Part shown: piece by piece, positions 1-5,137 of the stretch | Numbering within the stretch: position 1 is the first letter of the stretch | Layout of the letters: each line of letters starts with the position of its first letter | Origin: an uncultured Lachnospiraceae bacterium | GTDB lineage: Bacteria; Bacillota_A; Clostridia; Lachnospirales; Lachnospiraceae | Reading direction: 5' to 3' | Length of the DNA: 5,179 nucleotides | NCBI GenBank assembly: GCA_947302185.1 | Contig: CAMYVI010000197.1 | Span: 1-5,179, forward strand | Notes under the pieces: model-generated | Told to the model about the DNA's origin: nothing | What the model saw: the letters and a program-made list of their open reading frames with translations, nothing else | The model's database searches: none | Translations under genes and position numbers: made by a program

Positions 1-11
1 GGCGGATCGCA

Positions 12-111
12 GCCGCGCATTAAGGAAGGTGCTTCGCACCATGCGCGGCGCGGCCAGAACGCCGAGGCGTTCTTGATTGTTCTGAGATCGGAACCGCTTC
101 GCGAACCCGAT
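12..111 (-). ncRNA. Candidate structured RNA (three consecutive hairpins), running off the left edge
   Basis: Three hairpins follow one another. Read on the minus strand, the first pairs ATCGG with CCGAT (111-107 with 91-87), with an inner CGC/GCG stem around a GAA loop. The second pairs AGAACGC with GCGTTCT (73-67 with 62-56) around a CGAG loop. The third pairs GCCGCGCAT with ATGCGCGGC (49-41 with 20-12), with an inner GGTGC/GCACC stem (40-36 with 32-28) around a GAA loop. A TGGTATAAT box sits just upstream in this orientation. It may be an independent RNA, the structured leader of a gene to the left, or part of a mobile-element-linked RNA. I do not recognise a known RNA family, and the 3' end is outside the window. 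Confidence 0.35.
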
Positions 112-121
112 GATCGAATAT

Positions 122-130
122 ATTATACCA
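122..130 (-). promoter_or_regulatory. Leftward extended -10 promoter element
   Basis: The minus strand reads TGGTATAAT here, a perfect TATAAT with the upstream TG of an extended -10. No good -35 hexamer is seen at 16-18 nt spacing (the position holds ATCCCC), which extended -10 promoters can tolerate. Transcription would start near 115, immediately before the first of the three hairpins, and run out of the window to the left. A chance match cannot be excluded. Confidence 0.4.
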
Positions 131-165
131 GAAAATCGGGGAATGGGGATGATTCTTTACAGACA

Positions 166-219
166 GGGACGGTTCTTAACAGTCGGGGACGGTTCTTAAT
201 CGTTAAGAACCGTCCCCGA
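166..219. repeat. Cluster of GGGACGGTTCTT repeats with a perfect inverted repeat (REP-like)
   Basis: A copy GGGACGGTTCTTAAC lies at 166-180. It is followed by TCGGGGACGGTTCTTAA (183-199) and its exact reverse complement at 203-219, separated by a 3-nt loop TCG. That gives a 17-bp perfect hairpin. A fourth copy of the 15-nt core TCGGGGACGGTTCTT occurs at 5076-5090. Such GGGGACGGTTCTT units are familiar in clostridial genomes as dispersed repeats, often near IS200/Y1-type (RAYT-like) transposase genes. That association is background knowledge, as no transposase is visible here. Confidence 0.75.
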
Positions 220-258
220 TGGGTCCCGACGGGTGACAGTACAACGAAATTAATTCGG

Positions 259-287
259 TTGAACGAAAATGCAAAGAGGTGTATAAT
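259..287 (+). promoter_or_regulatory. Sigma-A type promoter for the DUF1295 gene
   Basis: TTGAAC at 259-264 and a perfect TATAAT at 282-287 are separated by exactly 17 nt, a near-consensus housekeeping promoter. Transcription would start around 294 and give a leader of about 65 nt before the ATG at 359. It lies downstream of the repeat cluster, so the repeats are outside the transcript. Confidence 0.7.
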
Positions 288-346
288 GCGTTTATGTCAA
301 TGCGTATTAAATTCGTGATTTGCGACGAAATCACAATGCATCTCCG

Positions 347-352
347 AGGAGG
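347..352 (+). promoter_or_regulatory. Ribosome binding site that fixes the DUF1295 start
   Basis: AGGAGG ends 6 nt before the ATG at 359. This selects 359 over an upstream in-frame TTG at 320, which has no ribosome site and would add 13 polar residues ahead of the first membrane helix. Confidence 0.85.
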
Positions 353-358
353 AAAACT

Positions 359-1144
359 ATGCGATATCTGATAATGTTTCTGATTGCTCTGCTGATTACG
401 TCAATCGGATTTCGAAAGTACATCTGGTTCATCAGCATCGGGTACGGTTTTTCAATCGCCGCGATAGGTCTTGCAATGCTCGTCTTTTTCAGGCGCTATA
501 TGAGCAACCTGATCCTGTGTATCTGTCTGCTGCTCTTCATATACGGCGTCCGGCTCGGCGGGTATCTGCTTCTGCGCGAAGTAAAGCTTACGTCCTACAA
601 TGCGGCTATGAAGAACGAGGTCAAGTCTGACATAAGCTTTCCCGCAAAACTCATGACCTGGACCGGCAGCTCGCTGCTCTACACGCTGCAGGTCTCTCCG
701 GTATTCTTCAGACTCAGCAACGGCGGCACGACCGATATTGTGACGGCAATCGGAGCCGTGATCATGGTTCTGGGAATCGCTCTTGAAAGTGCCTCGGATA
801 TTCAGAAAACTATGGCTAAGAAAAAGAATCCGAACAGATTTGTCGATACAGGGCTCTTCCGCATCGTGCGCTGCCCGAACTATCTGGGCGAAATTCTCTT
901 CTGGACCGGTGTTTTCGTATCGGGTGTGACGGCGCTCAGAGGCCCTGTGCAGTGGATCTGCGCAATCATCGGTTATCTGTGCATCGTCTACATCATGTTC
1001 GGGGGTGCGAGAAGACTGGAGCTTCGACAGAATCGCAATTACGGCGATGATCCGGAATATCAGGAATATGTCAGGACCGTTCCGATCATACTGCCGTTTA
1101 TTCCGCTTTACAGCGTGGCCGAATATACATTCCTGGTTGGATGA
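359..1144 (+). CDS. DUF1295 / steroid 5-alpha-reductase-like multipass membrane protein
   Basis: The protein has 261 residues and is largely hydrophobic. Likely membrane helices lie near residues 1-17, 22-44, 49-72, 127-146, 178-198 and 205-226. The C-terminal part carries the family signature, DTGLFRIVRCPNYLGEILFW at about 163-182, followed by a basic cytosolic stretch and EYQEYVRTVP near 233-242. This layout matches DUF1295 proteins, related to the steroid 5-alpha-reductase C-terminal domain and the isoprenylcysteine/phospholipid methyltransferase fold. Those enzymes bind a nucleotide cofactor and act on lipids, but the substrate here is unknown. The usual RHPNY motif reads RCPNY (Cys172). 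The gene has its own promoter at 259-287 and is followed by a GC-rich hairpin, so it is probably monocistronic. The family call is fairly secure; the reaction is not. Confidence 0.8.
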   Translation: MRYLIMFLIALLITSIGFRKYIWFISIGYGFSIAAIGLAMLVFFRRYMSNLILCICLLLFIYGVRLGGYLLLREVKLTSYNAAMKNEVKSDISFPAKLMTWTGSSLLYTLQVSPVFFRLSNGGTTDIVTAIGAVIMVLGIALESASDIQKTMAKKKNPNRFVDTGLFRIVRCPNYLGEILFWTGVFVSGVTALRGPVQWICAIIGYLCIVYIMFGGARRLELRQNRNYGDDPEYQEYVRTVPIILPFIPLYSVAEYTFLVG

Positions 1145-1193
1145 AATTATGAATCTCTGAAAATGCATACTTGATATGTTATAAAGGATAAAA

Positions 1194-1225
1194 GCCGGGG
1201 CGAGAGAGGACATCTCCGCCCCGGC
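1194..1225. terminator. GC-rich hairpin after the DUF1295 gene, possible terminator
   Basis: GCCGGGGCG (1194-1202) pairs perfectly with CGCCCCGGC (1217-1225), and GAG/CTC extend the stem past a one-base bulge. It lies 49 nt after the stop codon. On the plus strand no U tract follows. On the minus strand the stem is followed by TTTTATCC, which looks more like an intrinsic terminator, yet no minus-strand gene ends here. It may still stop or stabilise the 3' end of the DUF1295 transcript. Confidence 0.4.
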
Positions 1226-1280
1226 GTTCGGTCTGCTGATGAAAATCATGAGCTTTTATTCCCGGAAATATCAGTTCTGC

Positions 1281-1310
1281 TTGATTTCAATATGGTGATT
1301 GCGCTATTAT
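1281..1310 (+). promoter_or_regulatory. Promoter for the VTC-DUF4956 operon
   Basis: TTGATT at 1281-1286 and TATTAT at 1305-1310 are 18 nt apart and match the housekeeping consensus at 4/6 and 5/6 positions. A start near 1317 would give a leader of about 90 nt before the ATG at 1407. That leader contains only a weak CCGC/GCGG pairing (1363-1366 with 1378-1381), and no riboswitch is recognised. Confidence 0.5.
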
Positions 1311-1406
1311 AGCCAAGGAATTTCAGTTTGTGTCAATGTTGTGAGTTTGAAAATGCCCCGGACCGCAGCGTAAGACAGCGGCGGGAAATTTAAGGAGCAG
1401 CTGCAA

Positions 1407-2081
1407 ATGAGTAATCTCAGACATGAGTGGAAACATGAAATCAATTATATGGATATGCTTGTCATCCGGGCAAGAATGAGAGCCATCACGTCGCCCGATC
1501 CTCATGCCGTCGACGGAAAGTACCTGATCCGAAGCCTGTACTTTGACACGTTGACCGACAAGGCTCTGCGAGAGAAAATCGACGGTGTGGATAACAGAAA
1601 GAAATTCAGAATACGGTTCTATAACAATGATCTTTCCTTTATACGCCTCGAAAAGAAAAGCAAATGGAACAATCTCGGAAGAAAGGACATGGCTGCTCTT
1701 ACGCCTGAAAAAGCTCAGGCGATTGCCGACGGGGATATCGACTGGATGGCTGATGATGCGTCGGAGCTGATCCGTGAACTCTATGTCGACATGAAGACTA
1801 CGGGACTTCGGGCGAAGACGATAGTGGATTACACACGGGAACCGTTCATTTTTCCTGCCGGCAATGTCCGTGTCACTCTCGATTACAACATTCGTACCGG
1901 TCTTTCCGGCACGGATTTTCTGAATCCTGATACTCCGACTATTCCCGTCGTTGACGACCCTGTCATATTGGAGGTAAAGTGGGACGCTTTTCTTCCGGAA
2001 ATCATTCGCGACGCGGTCCATCTGGAGAACCGGAGGGCGGCGGCATTTTCCAAATACGCAGCATGCAGGGCTTACGATTGA
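1407..2081 (+). CDS. VTC-domain protein (polyphosphate polymerase type)
   Basis: This 224-residue soluble protein is essentially one VTC domain, the catalytic fold of the yeast vacuolar transporter chaperone and a branch of the triphosphate tunnel metalloenzymes. Visible strands carry the alternating charged residues expected to line the tunnel: E7, K9 and E11 at the start, IRSLYFD at 41-47, KFRIRFYN at 66-73, IRLEKK at 79-84, YTREP at 142-146, VRVTLDY at 154-160, ILEVKW at 187-192 and SKYAACR at 215-221. In yeast, Vtc4 makes polyphosphate from ATP. Bacterial single-domain homologues are annotated as polyphosphate polymerase domain proteins, but their reaction is rarely proven. The start is supported by AAGGAG at 1392-1397, 9 nt upstream. 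It lies 141 nt before a DUF4956 gene on the same strand, a recurrent pairing in Firmicutes. CotH, the common third partner, is absent here. Confidence 0.85.
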   Translation: MSNLRHEWKHEINYMDMLVIRARMRAITSPDPHAVDGKYLIRSLYFDTLTDKALREKIDGVDNRKKFRIRFYNNDLSFIRLEKKSKWNNLGRKDMAALTPEKAQAIADGDIDWMADDASELIRELYVDMKTTGLRAKTIVDYTREPFIFPAGNVRVTLDYNIRTGLSGTDFLNPDTPTIPVVDDPVILEVKWDAFLPEIIRDAVHLENRRAAAFSKYAACRAYD

Positions 2082-2222
2082 GAACTGTAGGGCAAGCCGG
2101 CGTTCATGCAGGAAAATGCAAAGAATACCCGGCAATTCGTATCCATCAGGTGAAACGAGACGGACCAACACACTCATTACCGCTTAAATGGCAAGCAAAC
2201 ATGTACTACAAGGAGAGTTAAC

Positions 2223-2894
2223 ATGAGTTTTAATGACATCTTCAAATCAAGCTTCCTCGAGAATGTCTCTGCAGTCAATATAGCCGATATGGTCATTGCG
2301 CTGGTACTTGCATTTCTGGTAGGCATTTTCATCTACTTCATCTATCAGAAGACCTACAGAGGGGTCATGTATTCTGCTAGCTTCGGAATAACCCTTGTCG
2401 CACTGACTATGATCACAACGCTCGTTATCCTGGCAGTGACCAGTAATGCGGTTCTGTCCCTCGGTATGGTCGGCGCTCTCTCTATCGTGCGTTTTCGTAC
2501 GGCTATTAAAGAGCCTCTGGATATCGCTTTTCTTTTCTGGTCGATCGCTGCGGGTATTGTTCTGGCAGCAGGTCTGATTCCTCTGGCTGTGATCGGAAGC
2601 GCCGTAATCGGTCTTGTGCTTATTTTCTTCGTTAACCGCAAGACCTACACGAGACCTTATATCGTTGTTCTTCGCTGTGAGAATCATGCGGCGGAGAAGG
2701 GTGCGACAGAGTTTTTGAAACAGAACGTGGAAAAGTATTCCGTTAAGAGCAAAACGGCTCAGAAGGGGCTTATTGAGCTTAATCTTGAAGTGAGACTTAA
2801 GAGTGAAGACACGGATTTCATTAACAGTATGGCTGACATCAACGGAGTGATAAGTGCGGTGCTCGTGAGCTACAACGGCGATTATATGAGCTGA
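2223..2894 (+). CDS. DUF4956 domain membrane protein
   Basis: The protein has 223 residues. Four probable membrane helices lie near residues 21-41, 52-73, 101-117 and 119-137. Between helices 2 and 3 is the conserved family motif GMVGALSIVRFRTAIKEP (81-98), whose Arg90 and Arg92 would sit at the membrane face. A soluble C-terminal domain of about 80 residues (145-223) has alternating strand/helix character. The family is uncharacterised. It is repeatedly found beside VTC-domain proteins, which suggests it anchors, regulates or provides a channel for the neighbouring VTC enzyme (inference). AAGGAG at 2210-2215, 7 nt before the ATG, supports the start. No promoter is obvious in the 141-nt gap, so it is probably cotranscribed with the VTC gene. 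Confidence 0.85.
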   Translation: MSFNDIFKSSFLENVSAVNIADMVIALVLAFLVGIFIYFIYQKTYRGVMYSASFGITLVALTMITTLVILAVTSNAVLSLGMVGALSIVRFRTAIKEPLDIAFLFWSIAAGIVLAAGLIPLAVIGSAVIGLVLIFFVNRKTYTRPYIVVLRCENHAAEKGATEFLKQNVEKYSVKSKTAQKGLIELNLEVRLKSEDTDFINSMADINGVISAVLVSYNGDYMS

Positions 2895-2927
2895 CGCTCG
2901 ATGCTCTGATGCGGAGATGAAGAATAA

Positions 2928-3030
2928 AAAAGGGTTGTCTGACGAGGATTGTTCATACCTGAATATGGTCGGAATTGAAAACCGTACCGACATATTCAGC
3001 TGTGACAAGTCCCGGTCAGGCAACCCTTTT
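2928..3030. repeat. 103-nt long-hairpin element, probable bidirectional terminator or MITE-like insertion
   Basis: The ends AAAAGGGTTGTCTGAC (2928-2943) and GTCAGGCAACCCTTTT (3015-3030) form a 16-bp stem with one G-U pair. Inside, CTGAATATG plus TCGG (2959-2967, 2969-2972) pair with CCGACATATTCAG (2987-2999), giving 13 bp with a single bulged G. The two 15-nt connecting arms are of equal length and partly complementary. It lies 33 nt after the DUF4956 stop and 17 nt after the LysM stop, between convergent genes. Minus-strand transcripts end in a run of six T (complement of 2926-2931); plus-strand transcripts get TTTT. It is far larger than an ordinary terminator. Confidence 0.7.
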
Positions 3031-3047
3031 GGCTTCTTACTACCCGG

Positions 3048-3284
3048 TTATTTTTTGGAGTTCTTGGCAATCTGGAGAATCATGCCCGGCCTAAGAGTGG
3101 TCGAACCTTTAAGGACCGAAGCATTATCTTTCTTGATCTGCGCTTCCGTTGTGTTGAACTTCTTGGCGAGTGATTTGATGGTATCGCCTTTCTTTACGAG
3201 ATAGGGTACGACCATGATGCCGCCGATACCGCCCGCTACTTCCTGAAGCTCGTTTTCATTTAAAATGCTGTTCTGTTCGCTCAT
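3048..3284 (-). CDS. Double-glycine leader peptide fused to a LysM domain
   Basis: The product has 78 residues. Residues 1-19 form a canonical bacteriocin-type leader: Leu8 (-12), Glu12 (-8), Leu13 (-7), Val16 (-4) and Gly18-Gly19 (-2, -1), in LNENELQEVAGG. C39-peptidase ABC transporters cut after such a GG. A second GG follows at 21-22. Residues 28-72 are a LysM domain: YLVKKGDTIKSLAKKFNTT at the start and LRPGMILQI at the end. The mature product would be about 59 residues, basic, cysteine-free, and able to bind peptidoglycan or chitin-type glycans. It has a strong AGGAGG site (complement of 3290-3295), 5 nt before ATG. No transporter or immunity gene is in the window. It could be a secreted wall-binding peptide, a bacteriocin-like molecule or a signal. 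The domain reading is strong; the role is unknown. Confidence 0.85.
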   Translation of the reverse strand: MSEQNSILNENELQEVAGGIGGIMVVPYLVKKGDTIKSLAKKFNTTEAQIKKDNASVLKGSTTLRPGMILQIAKNSKK

Positions 3285-3364
3285 GATAACCTCCTGTGAG
3301 AACTGTATTTTGCAGAAGCATTTGCATATTGCACTTACTTCATGCTGAAAGTTTAAGTACTTTT

Positions 3365-3380
3365 ACTATAATTTGTTATA
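3365..3380 (-). promoter_or_regulatory. Weak candidate promoter region for the LysM peptide gene
   Basis: The minus strand offers TATAAC (complement of 3375-3380) and TATAGT (complement of 3365-3370) in an AT-rich stretch just after the probable sulfatase terminator. Each matches TATAAT at 5/6. No -35 hexamer is convincing at proper spacing. If used, the leader would be about 75 nt. Readthrough from the sulfatase gene is the alternative. Confidence 0.25.
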
Positions 3381-3383
3381 CGT

Positions 3384-3414
3384 GAAAAACGGCGGACAGG
3401 GCCAATTTCCGACG
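3384..3414 (-). terminator. Probable intrinsic terminator of the sulfatase-like gene
   Basis: On the minus strand CGTCGGA (3414-3408) pairs with TCCGCCG (3396-3390) with one mismatch. The loop is about 11 nt, and TTTTTC follows (3389-3384). It begins 17 nt after the stop codon at 3432. The stem is short, so termination may be partial and leave some readthrough into the LysM peptide gene. Confidence 0.45.
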
Positions 3415-3431
3415 GGATTTTGTCTCGCTTA

Positions 3432-5054
3432 TCAATCATTTTCCTGCGGCTCCTGCTGCTTTGCCGTGTAATACATGGACAGCTTGACTCTGATGATTTC
3501 GCGCTCCGTTTCCGTAAGACGCCGGATTTCCGCTCCGCGTGTCGATGCATAGACCGCAGAGTCCGTGAAAATTGTATCAAAGTTGTTATTGTTGTCAAGT
3601 CCTGCGAAGAGCGTCGTTCCGAGAAAATAGTTTCCGGTCGATATATCCAGATAGTCCAGGACCGTGGGTGCAAAATCCAACGTATTCCGGCCCTCAACGT
3701 TGATAGTCTGGCGTTTGACTCCTTTGTAATAAATAAAAAACGGTATACGGTCGAGCTCTGTGTGAGGTCTCTCGTAATCCGGAAAAGCTATTTTGAAGAG
3801 ACGGTCCTGATACGCCGCGTGATCGGCAGTGAAGAAAATAATCGTATTATCTGCCATATCACTTTTTTCGAATCTCTTCATGAATTCTCCGAACTGATAA
3901 TCAAGGTTGTAGAACTTGTTCAGTATGCTGTCAGACCCGTCGCCGAATTTTTTGTCGGGGGAATTGAGCGAAGTGTGCGTTCCGAAGGTGTATATGGCAG
4001 TGAAGAACGGCTGTTTTGCTTTGCTCTGCCTGTTTACTGTGTCGAAAAGAAGATCGTAGGCATCTTTGTCGGAAATAGAGTCGGCAGCTCCGTTGCTCTC
4101 GGCAGCCGGGTCGCTGATGACTTCGTTAAAGCCCATCTCCCCCAGGTAGTTCGTAAAATTCATATTCCGGGTCTCGGTATTTATGAAAGCGGTGGTATAA
4201 CCGTAGTCCCGGAGAATACCCTGCAATGAAATCAAAGTGTTCGAGTCATAATTATTCAGCTGGTAACCCGAGTAGAGCTGACCGCTCAGGGCACGGTACG
4301 TAGCGAATGTATGATTATAGTAATTTGTAAAATTGATGGATTTTTTTTCGTAGGAAGCGACATTCGGCATGATATTTCTATCGTCCTCAACGATGTTTTG
4401 CGACAGTCCCTCCGTAAAGATAACTATGACATTGGGCTGCTCCGGCAGATTTTCCGGTTTTTTGACGCGGCCGTTTATTGTTGTGCTGTGAAATGTTTCA
4501 GTATAGTTCTTTCCCTGCGGCAGATCTCTGGCCGGTGTCCTGGCGTCGATGTCCTGCTTCATCAGCGTAACGTAGGCAAAGAGCGGGGAGGCTTCGCTGC
4601 CGACGAACATCGTGAAGACAAGTTCCGCAGCCAGCACGAGAGCAAGAAGTCTCGCCTCCGCAGTCTTCTTTGATCCCACATGCCTTGCTGGGATGAAGGA
4701 GAGAATCAGAGCTGCCACGATGGCAGAGATGTAAACAAATGCCTGTCCTTCCAGATCCTGTAAGGAGTCGATGTTGGTCAACATGACCAGCGAAATATAT
4801 GTGTTGCCGAAGGTCAGAACCGCCATCTGAACGTTGAGCATCAGAAGCAGCAGACCGTTCACGATCCATCCCGCTATACGGTTCCTGCGGATAAGCGTGT
4901 TTGATGCAAGGAAGATGATAATCAGCTCCATGAACCCTGCTGCGAGGCATGAAAGCAGGCCGGTCTGAGAATATGCGAACAGGATCAGGCAGGCTGCAAA
5001 AATGTATTTTGCTGCTGTCGTGTAGGTCAATAGTTTAGGGTATTTACAGTCCAT
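3432..5054 (-). CDS. LTA synthase / sulfatase-like membrane enzyme
   Basis: The protein has 540 residues. An N-terminal membrane part has about five helices (near 14-30, 34-52, 62-82, 105-122, 134-152), followed by an extracytoplasmic alkaline-phosphatase-fold domain from about 205, where NVIVIFTEGLSQN begins. The expected metal and catalytic residues are visible: Glu215, Thr252 in HTFATYRALSGQ as likely nucleophile, His360 in FGTH, and Asp411-His412 in FTADH. This is the layout of lipoteichoic acid synthases and phosphoglycerol transferases, which move phosphoglycerol from phosphatidylglycerol onto envelope polymers. It is shorter than S. aureus LtaS, and the LtaS substrate-contact residues seem not conserved, so the donor or acceptor may differ. 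The start follows AGAGGAG (complement of 5064-5070) by 9 nt. The C-terminus is polar, with Asn-rich LDNNNNFD near 486-493. Fold assignment is confident; substrate is not. Confidence 0.85.
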   Translation of the reverse strand: MDCKYPKLLTYTTAAKYIFAACLILFAYSQTGLLSCLAAGFMELIIIFLASNTLIRRNRIAGWIVNGLLLLMLNVQMAVLTFGNTYISLVMLTNIDSLQDLEGQAFVYISAIVAALILSFIPARHVGSKKTAEARLLALVLAAELVFTMFVGSEASPLFAYVTLMKQDIDARTPARDLPQGKNYTETFHSTTINGRVKKPENLPEQPNVIVIFTEGLSQNIVEDDRNIMPNVASYEKKSINFTNYYNHTFATYRALSGQLYSGYQLNNYDSNTLISLQGILRDYGYTTAFINTETRNMNFTNYLGEMGFNEVISDPAAESNGAADSISDKDAYDLLFDTVNRQSKAKQPFFTAIYTFGTHTSLNSPDKKFGDGSDSILNKFYNLDYQFGEFMKRFEKSDMADNTIIFFTADHAAYQDRLFKIAFPDYERPHTELDRIPFFIYYKGVKRQTINVEGRNTLDFAPTVLDYLDISTGNYFLGTTLFAGLDNNNNFDTIFTDSAVYASTRGAEIRRLTETEREIIRVKLSMYYTAKQQEPQEND

Positions 5055-5075
5055 GGGTATAAGCTCCTCTTGTCA

Positions 5076-5107
5076 TCGGGGACGGTTCTTTTCGGGAGAA
5101 AAGAACC
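5076..5107. repeat. GGGGACGGTTCTT repeat with hairpin in the sulfatase leader region
   Basis: TCGGGGACGGTTCTT at 5076-5090 is identical over 15 nt to 183-197 at the other end of the window. GGTTCTTTT (5084-5092) pairs with AAAAGAACC (5099-5107) around a 6-nt loop. It lies only 6 nt upstream of the ribosome site of the minus-strand sulfatase gene. If transcription starts upstream, this hairpin is in the 5' untranslated region. Confidence 0.7.
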
Positions 5108-5131
5108 GGGATTCAATCCGCGATGTTCTAC

Positions 5132-5137
5132 AGTATA
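5132..5137 (-). promoter_or_regulatory. Candidate -10 element for the sulfatase-like gene
   Basis: The minus strand reads TATACT here (5/6 to consensus), preceded by an A-rich tract. No good -35 is present at 16-18 nt; a TTGAAA further upstream (complement of 5164-5169) is too distant at about 26 nt. A start near 5125 would give a leader of about 70 nt containing the repeat hairpin at 5084-5107. Confidence 0.3.

Larger units (their letters stand above)
1..358. other. Non-coding left flank with hairpins, repeats and two opposed promoters
   Basis: No convincing protein gene lies in this 358-base stretch. Frame +1 happens to be open from the window edge to a stop at 316-318, but its translation runs straight through palindromes and dispersed repeats, has no ribosome site, and resembles no family I recognise. 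What the stretch holds, left to right, is a run of three hairpins (about 12-111), a leftward extended -10 (122-130), a cluster of GGGACGGTTCTT repeats (166-219), and the rightward promoter and ribosome site for the gene starting at 359. The left part is visibly more GC-rich than the rest. Confidence 0.6.

Noticed and set aside
1..318. Open frame on the plus strand from the window edge (in-frame internal ATT-type start near 73)
   Set aside because: It has no ribosome site or recognisable family, and its translation passes through three hairpins and the GGGACGGTTCTT palindrome. The openness is best explained by base composition and repeats.
452..1249. 265-codon open frame on the minus strand
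   Set aside because: It is antisense to the well-supported DUF1295 gene, is rich in His/Arg/Gln/Ser as expected of a shadow frame, and has no family signature.
1323..2177. 284-codon open frame on the minus strand
   Set aside because: It is antisense to the VTC-domain gene, which has clear conserved motifs and a ribosome site. The antisense product has no recognisable domain.
2082..2222. Possible extra small gene in the 141-nt gap between VTC and DUF4956
   Set aside because: The only open frame crossing the gap starts inside the VTC gene in another frame, has no ribosome site and shows no conserved motif. No hairpin or promoter is convincing either.
2247..3023. 258-codon open frame on the minus strand
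   Set aside because: It is antisense to the DUF4956 gene and runs into the long hairpin. Its composition is that of a shadow of a hydrophobic membrane protein.
3320..3337. Short repeated GCAT/TTGCAT/ATTGCA words upstream of the LysM peptide gene as an operator
   Set aside because: The inverted part is only 4 bp around a 3-nt spacer, within what chance gives in AT-rich sequence.
3420..4229. 269-codon open frame on the plus strand
   Set aside because: It is antisense to the catalytic domain of the sulfatase-like gene, whose active-site motifs are all in the minus-strand frame.
166..5107. The two outer GGGGACGGTTCTT copies as ends of a 4.9-kb composite transposon
   Set aside because: The shared core is only 15 nt, copies are multiple and in both orientations at the left end, and there is no transposase or target duplication between them. 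Independent dispersed repeats are simpler.
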